Below, one piece after another: positions 45,901 to 55,877 of a stretch of DNA of 64,000 bases. The notes below the pieces were generated by a model. That model saw only the letters and a list, made by a program, of their open reading frames with translations, was not told where the DNA came from and did not search any database. The stretch comes from Dactylorhiza incarnata (Eukaryota; Streptophyta; Magnoliopsida; Asparagales; Orchidaceae). The stretch spans positions 434,001 through 498,000 of the forward strand of contig JAWHQI010000068.1 of NCBI GenBank assembly GCA_033032865.1, in the 5' to 3' direction. A program made the translations under genes and the position numbers. Each line of letters opens with the position of its first letter. The stretch's first letter is position 1.

Positions 45901-46087
45901 CCCTCATAGCAGGACTAAGCACATAGAGATTAGATATCATTTCATTACAGAACATGTAGAATGTAAGGATATCTGTCTTGTATTTGTCCCCACTGACAAA
46001 CAAGTAGCTGATATCTTTACAAAGCCACTGGATGAATCTAAATTCAATGCTTTCAAAATTGATCTTGGCATGCTTAGTATGGAATAG
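42932..46087 (+). pseudogene. CoS pol: protease, integrase, RT, RNase H
   Basis: Pol is in a different frame from gag here (CoB is in frame). Protease: WYLDSGCSRHMTG, with DSG near 42970. Zinc region: CHACQMGKQTR. Integrase: MDLFGP; then RTNHDTEF, where CoB has RSDHGTEF, so the second catalytic Asp is Asn; NGVAERRNKT keeps the Glu. Frame changes occur near 43750 and 44140. From 44132 one frame runs to TAG 46087, broken by TGA at 44653 (TGG in CoB), TAA near 44777 and TAG at 45211 (CAG in CoB). RT has [10 protein letters not shown] and YVDD (near 45145). RNase H has FSDADFAG, STAESEY and CDSSSAI, so its acidic residues are kept. Confidence 0.9.
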
Positions 46088-46523
46088 TCCTAAATATATG
46101 AGTAGTAGCTGTCACTGTTGTTGATTCTGAATGGTGAATTATAAAACTTCACATTATTATAAACTACAATTTAGTGACATGACTAAGACATTTCTTCAGC
46201 CAAAATATCTACATTAGGTCTAAACCTTATGATCAGCTAAACTGCAGAAGTATGTTCAGCTGAATCAGCTGGGAAAAATCCCAGCTGAATCGCTGAGACG
46301 AGCAAACTGTCCCAGCGGTTGTCAGTTCACTGTCCCAGCGGCCTAGGTCTCCGTCTTAGCTGAACCGCTGTGACGGGATGTGTTCAATATAAAATCTTAT
46401 AATCAATCCTTAATTAACCCAAAATTCCTTAACATAATAAGGTAATTAAGTCTAAAAACCTAGGGTTAATAAAAACGAAACTGAAACCCTATAAATAGAT
46501 ACACTGTGACTTAAAACACACCA
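46088..46523 (+). promoter_or_regulatory. CoS internal promoter-like region before the env-like gene
   Basis: After the pol stop, about 46285-46375 carries copies of the LTR's own motif (CGCTGAGACG, GTCCCAGCGG, AACCGCTGTGAC). A TATA box CTATAAATAG follows at 46489-46498. If the later solo LTR (46524-48069) and one target copy are taken out, the env-like ATG lies about 105 nt after this TATA box. I infer a separate promoter for the third gene. Confidence 0.55.
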
Positions 46524-48069
46524 TGATGGGGACCATCCCTTCAGCCGCTCTCTTTCCCCTACCCCTGTTGTTGAAGACCCCTCTGCCGAGCTTCTCTTGG
46601 CAATGGATGATGCTGTTGAAGACCCCTACCTCTGCTTGGGTGGGGATGATGTTGCTGCGATGACGACCGAGTTGGATACTATTTGGGATGCTTGGAGGAG
46701 GATCACTACTGCGGCGAAGTACTTGGAGCCGCCACCTCCAGACGAGGACGAGTCTCTACGCTATGTTGCTACGGATGGGCTTCCACCACTTGATCGGACG
46801 GGACGAGATAACGACTTGGGGCCCCCTTCACACTTGAAGGTGGATTCGGATGACGTTGAAGACCCGCCATAGATCCTCCTCGGAGCCCGTCTACTTATTT
46901 TATCTGCTTCGCTTATCGTATTTACTTATGTTATTATTTTGGGACTGTTTTAATTTGGCCTGCGTTTAGCCGGCCATTGCTGTGTTTATCATTTGGGCTG
47001 CGTTTAGCCGCCATATGCTTGTAAGCCTATAAATAGGCTAAACTTTATTCTAATTTCATATATTGATGAATGAAAGTTTAAAGAAAACCTAATCCCCTCT
47101 ATCGTTTCCTCCCTCTCTCTTGTGTGGCCGCCCCTCCCGTTCCCACTCCTTCTCTCGATCGGCAAGGAGGCCGACCTTCTCCTCTCCCTCTTTCTCTCGA
47201 TCGGTAAGGAGGCCGACCCTCTCCTCTCCCTCTCTTTCTCTCGATCGGCAAGGAGGCCGACCCTCCTTCTCTCTCCCTTTCTCTCGTTCAACCAAGGGAA
47301 AACTGCCGGCTCTCCTCTCTCCCCATTCCCTAACCCCTCCTCCACTCGTTCCTCAAGAACCGACCCCTCCTCCGCCCTCTTTGATAGTTCTTGGCCGACC
47401 ACCCCCGTTCCTCCCTTGAAGATTTGCGACCTCCATCCAGATCTGGGAGAGACAAGGTCGACCAAGGTAAAGAGGCCCCTCTAGGGCTTTGTTCGTGGCA
47501 GCGGATCGTGAAGGCGAGCGTGCACACTGTCAAGAGATCCTCCTCCGGCGACCACCACGTGGATAACACTAGGTTTTCTACATCCCGGATCTCCTATTCC
47601 GGGCGGGGTAACCACTCAACATTTGTGAGATTTTCTTTACGAAGCATAGGTGTGGTGGATAGGTTCTGTGACGAGTTTTTTGCTCGTTGATTTTCTCGTG
47701 ATTATCTTCATTCGGAGTAGTAAGACGTTCTAGGTTTTTATCTTTTATTCGACGAGGAGTGACGATCCTCATTTGTTCTTGTTGGGGAAACATCCACCCT
47801 TTCCGGATCGATTTTTTTTGGTGGATTTTCTTTGGTACAACATCGCGCTCGTCCGGAGTCAATATTACTCATTTTGCTTGATCAAACATTGGCTCATCGC
47901 CCTTGGGAGATCTCGAGTGGTTTGGCAACCTTCATGTGGCAAGAGTTTCTCCTTGCCTAGTCCAGTGCACTTGAACTGTGCGGATTGCATTGACATCATT
48001 CTTCTTTAGTCTCGCGCGGTTAATTAGTTACGATACGAACCTGCGTTGTGAATGTAGTGGCCTGCATCA
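46524..48069 (+). mobile_element. Solo LTR inside CoS (1546 bp)
   Basis: It starts TGATGGGGACC, ends CCTGCATCA, and has an exact 5-bp duplication CACCA (46519-46523 and 48070-48074). TATA box: AGCCTATAAATAGGCT at 47027-47042. Downstream are three tandem copies of a 42-44-bp unit (starts 47151, 47193, 47237) with the core TCGGCAAGGAGGCCGACC, then GC-rich and T-rich U5-like DNA. The ends resemble the TGATG...CATCA family of NA1, but the interior does not. The orientation is inferred from the TATA box. Confidence 0.9.
46525..46872 (+). CDS. ORF tail running from the solo-LTR border (about 115 codons)
   Basis: A frame is open from the second base of the LTR to TAG 46872, passing an internal ATG at 46597. 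The product is acidic and proline-rich (for example VVEDPSAELLLAMDDAVEDP, ELDTIWDAWRRI). It sits in U3, upstream of the TATA box, where the last gene of the parent element would overlap its 3' LTR. The upstream part is gone because only the LTR remains. I recognise no family; it could be chance. Confidence 0.35.
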   Translation, partial: DGDHPFSRSLSPTPVVEDPSAELLLAMDDAVEDPYLCLGGDDVAAMTTELDTIWDAWRRITTAAKYLEPPPPDEDESLRYVATDGLPPLDRTGRDNDLGPPSHLKVDSDDVEDPP

Positions 48070-48145
48070 CACCACAAAGTCAAACCCATAGCCGCCGACA
48101 CGATTCATCTTCTATCCCATCTCAGCGCCTCGATTTTCTGCTTCC

Positions 48146-51008
48146 ATGGCGCCAAAAGGTTCAAAAGATATCCACGAGGGCTATGAAATCGTCAGAGATG
48201 GATTCTCTCAAGCCTCAGAAGGAATAAAACAAGTGATTCATCTGATGGAAGCTCAAGGTCTGGAGCATATGCTGTCTGAACCCTGTTGCATTCTCAGAAC
48301 TGAAGTTCTGGAATGATTCAGCAATGTCAAGTTATCTCCTTCCAAAACCATCCTGAAGTCCAAGATAGGAACTGAGAAGATAAAGATAACAGCCAAAAGG
48401 TTGGAGAAAGGACTGAAATTAACTCCCTGCAGTAAAAATGAAGAGGAGGAGATATCTGAAAAGGATAAGCAGACTGCACTAAAATGGACAGGGTACAGTG
48501 ATGCTAAAACTAGTTGTATAAAGAGGAAGTTCTTCAATCAACAGGGGAAGCTATTGTCTGATATAGTGGGCAAAGCCATCCTATGCAAGACAGGTTCACA
48601 TGACACTGTATCACAGTTCATGTTTGAACTAATGACTAGGATAATTTTGTCTAAGAAAACCTCATGGGGAGAAGTTGTTTTTCAAAGGATAAAGGAATGT
48701 CTACATGCCCCCAATATGGGAAGGATTCTATCTCTGTACCTACAGAATAGTTATTCAGAGACTTTTGCAAATTCAAAGGGGTCAAATCTCCATTATCTCA
48801 AAATAATGGACATTAATACTCTGGATAGATACTCCAGAGTGCTCCCTATGAGCCAGCCATCTGTGGTAAAGGAAAAGAAGAAAAAGTCATCTCAGCAGAA
48901 ATCTGATTCATCCTCAAAATCAGATGGGTCTGACAATGAGGATATTCATGGAACTGACCCTGGATCTGCCAGCAGCCCAATGAATATAGATAATGAGGAT
49001 GTACCCATCAACAAAGGTAAGAATGTAAAATCAATTAAGAACAACAACATTTTTCTTATCTATCCTAACTAAGTGAAATTTCAGATAATGCAGATGCACA
49101 CACTGTGCCTGCTTAGTCTGAGAAAGACAAGGTCATGGAGGAACCTTATTCTCTTGTGATCTTATCCAAAGCCTATGAAGAAATGCTGGATGCTCCAACT
49201 GAGGGGGAGCAGCTGCACAAGGATGGAGTCACTGATCCAACTGAATCACCGAAAGCACATACCACTGTAGATCTACAAAGAGAGATTGACACTGTCGTCT
49301 CAAATCTTGAAAGAAGAATCTCACAGATTCCTGATAACATCCCTGCTCTCTGGAATTTAGGAGATCTAGGTTTCCCTGCTGCTCAAACTGAGGGGGAGAA
49401 AATCACAAAGACTGCTGATAAGTCATCTGATGTCCTAGATTCCTTGAATCAATCTGTTCAAGAAAATCCTGGTGCACAATCAGAGGGGGAGCAGAATAAT
49501 GAGTCTGAGGAGAAAGATACTGATGATGTGGATGTCAATGATGATGATGGACTGCATCCAGATCATATAGATGATTTTGCAACATATACTGAACATAAAG
49601 AGGGTGAAGAACCAAAGGAACTGGATCAAGTGATCCATACTGCTGTGGTGTCTGAACCAATCATCATCACACCACCTATATATGCTGTTCTTCCACCTAG
49701 TTCTCCTCAAAGGCTAAAACAGGCAATGATAATGGAACATCAAGCCCCTGCCTCATCTGCACAGTCCAATGAGCACATCTTGGGAGCCATACAGTCTATG
49801 CTAGATGCACACCTTGCATCTATGCAAGTGTATGTTGATAGGTCCACTGCCTCAGTCAGAGATTATGTCAACCAATCTGTCTCTGCAGTAAGAAATGAAA
49901 TGATGAATGAACTGAACATCATCAAAGAGGACTCAACATTCCTAAACAAGCAAATGACCACATGGTTTGACTTAGCCAAGAAGACTGTGGATTCCCAAGG
50001 ACAGATATTCAAGTCCATTCAGAATGACCTGGTCATGTCTGCAAAAGACATGAGCTATGTCAAAATCAATGTCAGTAAAACAGATGAAGTCATAAAGGAG
50101 TCAGCAAATCATCTTCAAGAGTATGTCTACTCCACTGCAATGCAGTTAAAGAAGCTGCTGACAGCTACAAGGAAGAGCTGAGAGGAGAACTTGCAACTCT
50201 ATCACAAGCTCTTGATGCAAAAGCTACTTCTTCGCATCTGAATGAAGAAGTTGGCAGGTTAAAAAGTGACCTTCAAGCTGATCTTGAGAATGTCTTCCAA
50301 TCTCTCTCTGGCACAATCACAACAGTTAAGCAAGACCTAAATCAACAGATATATGAAGAAGCCAGAAAGGGGGAGAATACAAATGCACACATCAATTCTG
50401 ACCTCACACTGAAAGTGCTACAAGGCACTAGGATTGCTCTGAACCTGCCATTACTAGATGTTAATAGGGCAGAAGACTGGGATTTTCCTCATCAAGAGGC
50501 AACAACACAAAATCATAGATTGAAAGAGCAAAGAGAAAGAGAGCATGTATTGCTCACTGAGGAATTCATGGCCAACCAAAGGGATGAAAACAGGAGAGAC
50601 CCTGACTTTGAATACTGGAGTGATGATTCCAAGAAGATAATCCTGAATGCTTGGGTAAGTCATGGTCAGATGTGCAAAGATATTGATAAGTTATATCCAA
50701 CTGAGGAATGGATAAGACATCTTGAAAGGAACACTAAGAGAGATTAGGTATTCAAAGAAAACCTAGTCAAGAAAGATAACCCACAAAGAATGCCATCTAG
50801 GTACATACCAAAACCTTTTATGTACTTTAGAAGGCAAGAGCTCAAGAGGAAGATTGCTGAGATTAAAGCAACCAATGCTGAAAAGAACTCAGATACAAAT
50901 CTGAGTGAAGACACTACTGTACCTGCTGAAGACAAGGAGCCTGCAGTCCAAGAAGATGCTGCTGCTGAGATTCCTGAATGTCCTTCCTCTAAGAAAAGAA
51001 AATATTGA
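48146..51008 (+). pseudogene. CoS env-like third gene with one intron
   Basis: It starts at ATG 48146 (MAPKGSKDIHEGYEIVRDGF). The frame is open to 49072 except for TGA at 48314. A 68-nt intron (49017-49084) joins it in frame to the second exon, which runs to a TGA at about 50179 with TAG at 49114. One frame change near 50110-50165 leads into the last part, with TAG at 50745-50747 and the end at 51008. Features are an S/D-rich stretch with KEKKKKSSQQK, an acidic middle, a long coiled-coil-like region (about 49780-50380), and a basic C-terminal KKRKY. I see no signal peptide or membrane segment. The position matches the env-like ORF of SIRE1; the role is unknown. Confidence 0.75.
49017..49084 (+). 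other. Intron in the CoS env-like gene
   Basis: The donor AAAG|GTAAGA fits the plant consensus. The acceptor is ATTTCAG. A branch-point-like CTAAC lies at 49065-49069, with a T-rich stretch before it. The length is 68 nt, so unspliced RNA ends at TAA 49070-49072 inside the intron, while splicing moves the frame by two and enters the long downstream ORF. The fit of splice sites and frame makes chance unlikely. Confidence 0.75.
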
Positions 51009-51329
51009 TTAGTTTTAGAAATGGTTGAATGGTGATTAGACTAGAATCTGTCTAAAATATTTTGTGCAAACTGAGGTTAATTAAATACTGCTTTATCTGA
51101 AACACTAATATGAGATTTAGCTAAGTTTTACCTTGGTATTATTGGTTATGTTATTATGAGATGCATTGTCAGATCTATTATCTGCTGTGGACATATATTC
51201 TGATCATCTGTTATAAAATCTGTTTTCTTGATATGATGAATTCATTGCAGCATTGATATATATCAAAAATTTATAAGTCATGTACTCTTGCATTTGAGAG
51301 TGTTCTGCCTTCTTCATATTGGGGGAGAT
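51009..51329 (+). other. CoS 3' non-coding region and polypurine tract
   Basis: This is AT-rich DNA after the env-like stop with no ORF of note. The polypurine tract TTGGGGGAGAT (51319-51329) directly abuts the 3' LTR; GGGGGAGAT is the usual form in copia elements of this lineage. Confidence 0.8.
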
Positions 51330-52610
51330 TGTTGGGAAATTGAACCTCAATGTCCCTTTAATTTGAAGAGGCCTCACACTCAAATACAAAGTACAAGTTG
51401 TATTTGATAAACCCTATTTGTATCTCATAAGCATGCATGGTTAGGTTATTCCAAGACAAGGAATAGTATTGGTAACAGTCTGCCCAAAACCGCTGAGATG
51501 ACATCTCTGTCTCAGTCCAGCCGTTGAGATGGAGTCTGGGCTTACAGAGCTGCAGATAGAGGAAAACCGCTGAGACTTGTGTCTGTCTCAGCGGAACCGC
51601 TGAGAAGGAGACTGGAGCTGCCGCTGAGACTGGAAGCTGTCTCAGCCCAACCGCTGAGATTGGAAGCTGTCTCTGCCCAACCGCTGAGACAGATTCAAAT
51701 GTGCTGACGGGATCTGCTTTTGGCGCAAGCGAAAATAAAAAGGAAAAAGCCACTCCAATCTGCCCCATACTGTGTCAGGAGGATTGAAATAGCCGTTGAA
51801 GTCTACTGGAGGTATAAAAGCAAAATCTAGGGCACCACAACAACTACTGTTCGATTGAAAAGCTTTTGCTGCAAGCCGCACTCGAGTTTTCACGTTGCAG
51901 CCAGTTGAAGTTGTTCTCTTAAGCTGGAGTTAATCTTCTGAAGGAGATTAGTTAGCTCTTCCTGTACCAACTCAAGAAGAGCAAGTTGATCTTCTACTTT
52001 GCTGAAGGAGAAGATCAAGGTGATTCAAATCTGAAGCTGCTGTCTTTCAGATCTGAAGAATGAAATCAGAAGACCTGAGAGTAAACCTTTTGTCTCCTGT
52101 ATTTATTACAAACTCTCTTATATCTTTGTAAGGCATTGTTGCCTGAGTGAAAGGTTGTTGAGCCTGTGTGTAAAGTTGTGTTGACAGCTTGAGTGGTAGG
52201 ACTTCTTGATAGGTCTAATGTAGGAAATCTGTGTGATTTCTGAGTGGTAGGAGTTACAGAACTCTGAGGTGTAGGGCTGCTGTGCCTGAGGTGTAGGGAT
52301 GCTGAGCCTGAGTGTAGGGCTGCTATGCCTGAGGTAGGATCACTCTTGATCTGAGAAGTTCTGAGGAACTTGTGGTGTAAGCTCAAGGAGCTGAGATTGG
52401 AGTTTATGGCCTTGTTTAACTCACTGTTAGAAAGGTGAAGGGGGAAAGAGGACTACTCAAGACACCCTATCTTGAGGAACCTCTATATATCCTTATGTGC
52501 TTTCTGTGATTGAGTTTTCTGCAGCTAGATGCATTAGGATTATAGAAAGAAAATAAGTAAAACCTATTCACCCCCCCTCTAGGTAATTGACTACACCTGA
52601 CAAACTATCA
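51330..52610 (+). repeat. CoS 3' LTR (1281 bp)
   Basis: It is nearly identical to the 5' LTR. TATA box TATAAAAG at 51813-51820. The 30-bp repeat units start at 51621, 51651 and 51681, and the C run is 7 long (52571-52577) against 6 in the 5' LTR. It ends GACAAACTATCA at 52610. Confidence 0.95.
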
Positions 52611-54452
52611 CCTTGGACTGAGCTTCTTCCGCCCACGTACCTGCGAGACTTCGTGCATCAGACATATCTTTAGAAACACCCGGTCTCCAACCTGGAACTC
52701 TACTACGCGATTCCATGCATCATAATAATTGGCCTGCCTGCTCTGGGATTCCAGCATCCTGTCTCGGATCAGTCTCACCTGAGCATCAGTATCCTCCACG
52801 AACTCCGAGACGAGTGCCTTAGGATCCTCATCCTGGATCCAAGACAGTGGAGTCAAGCACCTCCGTCCGTATAATGCCTCGTAAGGGGCCATGCTTATGC
52901 TGGTCTGATAACTGTTGTTGTAGGAAAACTCTACATGCGACAACAGTCTCTCCCATGGCTCTCCGCGGTCCAAAGTGCATAGGAGTAATAGATACTCCAG
53001 CATTCGGTTGGTACGTTCTGTTTGCCTGTCTATCTTTGGGTGGAATGTTGTGGTGAATGTCAACTACGTACCCAAATAATCCTGGACCGATCTCCACTCC
53101 CGGGACGTAAACCGTCCATCCCGATCCGACACAATCGTCCTAGGCACACCATGATACCATGCAAATTGCTCCACAAATCTCCATACCAAATCTCTGACCG
53201 GAGCGTCCTTCCTGACTGGAATGAATCTGACAACCTTTGTTAACCTGTCGACGATCACCCATTTTGAATCATTCCCCGCATTTGATCAGGGAAGTCCATG
53301 TATAAAGTCCATCGCGATGTCGTAGAACTTCCACTTCAGCACCAGGAGTGGCTGTAATAATCCGGTCGGGCTCTTGCATTCCGCCTTCACGAGCTGGCAA
53401 GACTCATAGTGGATCACAAAATAAGTGATGTCCCTCTTCATGCCCGACCAATACATGGTCCTCTTCAAATTCGTTGTCATCTTCGTGATACCAGGGTGCA
53501 CTGAATACTTGCTGCAGTGAGCCTCGGTCATAATGCCATCCCGAATCCTGCCCCCTGCCGGTATGTAAACTCGACCTATGAAATACAGCAGCCTGTCCTT
53601 CAATGAATAATCCCCTGCTGTACCTACCTCCAAGGCCCTGAATATCGGCTCTAACTTGGCATCCTACCTTTGCCCATCCCTGATGCGGTCTCGAATGTCA
53701 TCTGTAGTACTCATCTCTGCCAAGTACTCCTCATAGAGCTCAGGGTAATCCTCAGAGACTAAGGAGATCTATATTACCTCGAGCATCCATGCCAGCTCCA
53801 TAGCCATCAACTGGGCTCCACTCCTGGGGTGATAGCTCTCCTACTCAGTGCGTCCGCTACTACATTCGCCTTCCCTGGTTGGTAGTGCATTGTATACTGA
53901 TAGTCTGATAAGAACTCCACACATCGCCTCTGTCGGATGTTCAACTCCTTCTGCGTGTCCACGCACTTCTGATTCTTATGATCTGAGAATAGATCGCAGT
54001 GAACACCGTAGAGGTAGTGCCACCAGATCTTCAGAGCGAATATTACCGCTCCCATCTCCAAGTCATGCACCGGGTAGTTCTGCTCGTGATTCTTCAACTG
54101 TCGGGAGGCATATGCTATCACATGTCCGTTCTGCATCAGGACGACACCCATCCCCTGATATGACGCATCAATATACACCTGGAATCTTTCCTTCCCCGAT
54201 GGAAGGGCAAGGATGGGGGCCGACATAAGCTGACCCTTCAGCTCCTGGAAGGCCTCTTCGCACTGCGGCGTCCAAACGAATGCGTTATCCTTTTTTATCA
54301 AGGATGTGAGCGGGAGGGCTATCTGAGAAAAACCCTGCACGAACTTCCGGTAATAACCGACAAGTCCCAAGAAACTCCGCACATCGGTGGACAATCCCCT
54401 ACTGCCTGGATCTTCGCTTGATCAACTGCTAGTCCAGCTCCACTGATAATAT
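52611..54452 (-). pseudogene. GyF pol: RT end, RNase H, integrase
   Basis: On the minus strand from 54452: RT C-terminal part ([15 protein letters not shown]), then RNase H ([45 protein letters not shown]). Next comes the integrase zinc finger (HPGITKM), whose last part reads HYESCQ instead of HC..C. The core follows ([21 protein letters not shown]) and the downstream Glu motif (TERTNRMLEY). Frame changes occur near 54400, 53800, 53280 and 53060. Both ends are cut by insertions: CoE at 54453 and CoS at 52610. It is clearly related to GyA but a different copy or subfamily. Confidence 0.88.
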
Positions 54453-55877
54453 TGTTGGATCGGTAGGCGCCCTTAGAGGGGGGGGGGGGGGTGAATAAGG
54501 GTTTTCAAAACTTTAGTGATATTTTTAAAACCTTTGTAATAAGGCAAGATTAAGACAATAGAAAGTCAAGTAAAACAATAAAGTAGAGACATGCTTTATT
54601 AATATTAAATACGGTTTTAGAAAAGTTGACTTCTATGACGCTAGAAATCGGTGGCGATGAATAGTAAACTCTTTTTGTTTTCTATCCCGACTCGCATCCC
54701 CACGAACAGGTGGCCCTAGCCTATCCTCCCCGGATTTGGCCTCAAGCCGCTCTAGCCAACCCTTCCCCGGATGTGGCCTCGAGTACCCCCTAGACCTAGC
54801 CTAGATCTAGTCGCCAACACGAGGCGAGTTTCCCCCTAAGTCCTACCCAGACCTAGTCGCCAACACGAGGCGATTTCACTATCCGTTTACAAGAAGAATA
54901 TGAAATGAGAATAAATAAAAACTCCCTTCTGAAGTCGGAGGCGAAGATCCGCTGTAGAGTAAGCATTGCAGAAGTGGACTTCGTTCGGATCCGGCGTGAT
55001 GAGATTCTCCTTCAGAAGTTTGCAGAACTTTGGTAGGACATCAACTTTCGGCCAAGATAGCCTCTGGAATTCTAGCACTCTATCTTTCTATGATATCTCT
55101 CTGATGTGTGTCTGAAACGAGAGGAGAGGAGTCCTTTTTATTGCTTCAGTGCTAGCGCCTGCGCTATCGGTACCGCTGACATTATCCCATATTAAGTAAT
55201 ATTTTGCGCGCGAGAATCTTTAATCCGTGGCAACTCTGCTGAGATTCCTCTTGTGTTTCGCGCTACCGCCAGCGCTATCGGCTACTGCCAGCGCTATCCC
55301 ATATTAGGACACATTCTGCACGGCAGAATCTTCAATCCGAGGAAACAATTCCTTCTTGCCAATTGTGTGCGTCGCTACCGCCTGCGCTATCGGCTACCGC
55401 CAGGCGTTATCTCCTTCCATATATGCTCCCGGAATTGTGCTATCATCGCTAGCGCCAGGTGGTAAGTGCTACCGCCAGCGCTAGTGGGAGTACTGTCTTC
55501 TGTTTTCATTCGTCGGAATTCGTTGGGAGTTCTCGAGAACATTCGACGAATTGACTTAGCCGCACAATTTCCTTCACAAGTCTGCCTTTTTGACTTCTGT
55601 CTGCGTTCGTCGATATTCGTCGGGAGTTCACGAGAATATTCGACGAATAGACCTAGCCGCTAACAGTTCGTCGAACGACAGCTAGCGCCTGCGCTAGTGC
55701 TACCGCCAGCGCTAGTGGAAAATTTGGATTTGATGGCTCAACTTTGGGGGCAACCTTCTTATGTAATCCTTGAGTCATGTAAACTTTGTTATCCTGGACA
55801 CTTAAACACACAAGATCAAATACACATAGGATTTGTTATTCTCAAACCTAGGAGATGCAGAAGACCATGTTCCAACA
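54453..55877 (-). repeat. CoE 3' LTR (1425 bp)
   Basis: It starts TGTTGGATCGGTAGG on the plus strand and ends CATGTTCCAACA. TATA-like minus strand AATAAAAAG lies near 55134-55142. It carries a run of 14 G (54478-54491). GCTAGCGCC / ACCGCCAGCGCTA repeats lie at about 55148-55500 and 55680-55715. A block with TTCGTCGG, GTTCTCGAGAAC and ATTCGACGAAT is repeated with about 100-bp spacing (about 55508-55563 and 55608-55662). Confidence 0.93.

Larger units (their letters stand above)
39022..52610 (+). mobile_element. CoS: complete SIRE/Maximus-type copia element with a third gene
   Basis: It spans 13589 bp including a nested solo LTR (about 12.0 kb without it). It has LTRs of 1279 and 1281 bp, a primer site, gag, pol, an env-like gene and a polypurine tract, all on the plus strand. 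The flanking target bases CCTAG (39017-39021) and CCTTG (52611-52615) match at four of five positions, and the GyF integrase frame continues across them. The order gag-pol-env-like and the TATCAGAG primer are hallmarks of the SIRE lineage. Confidence 0.95.
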
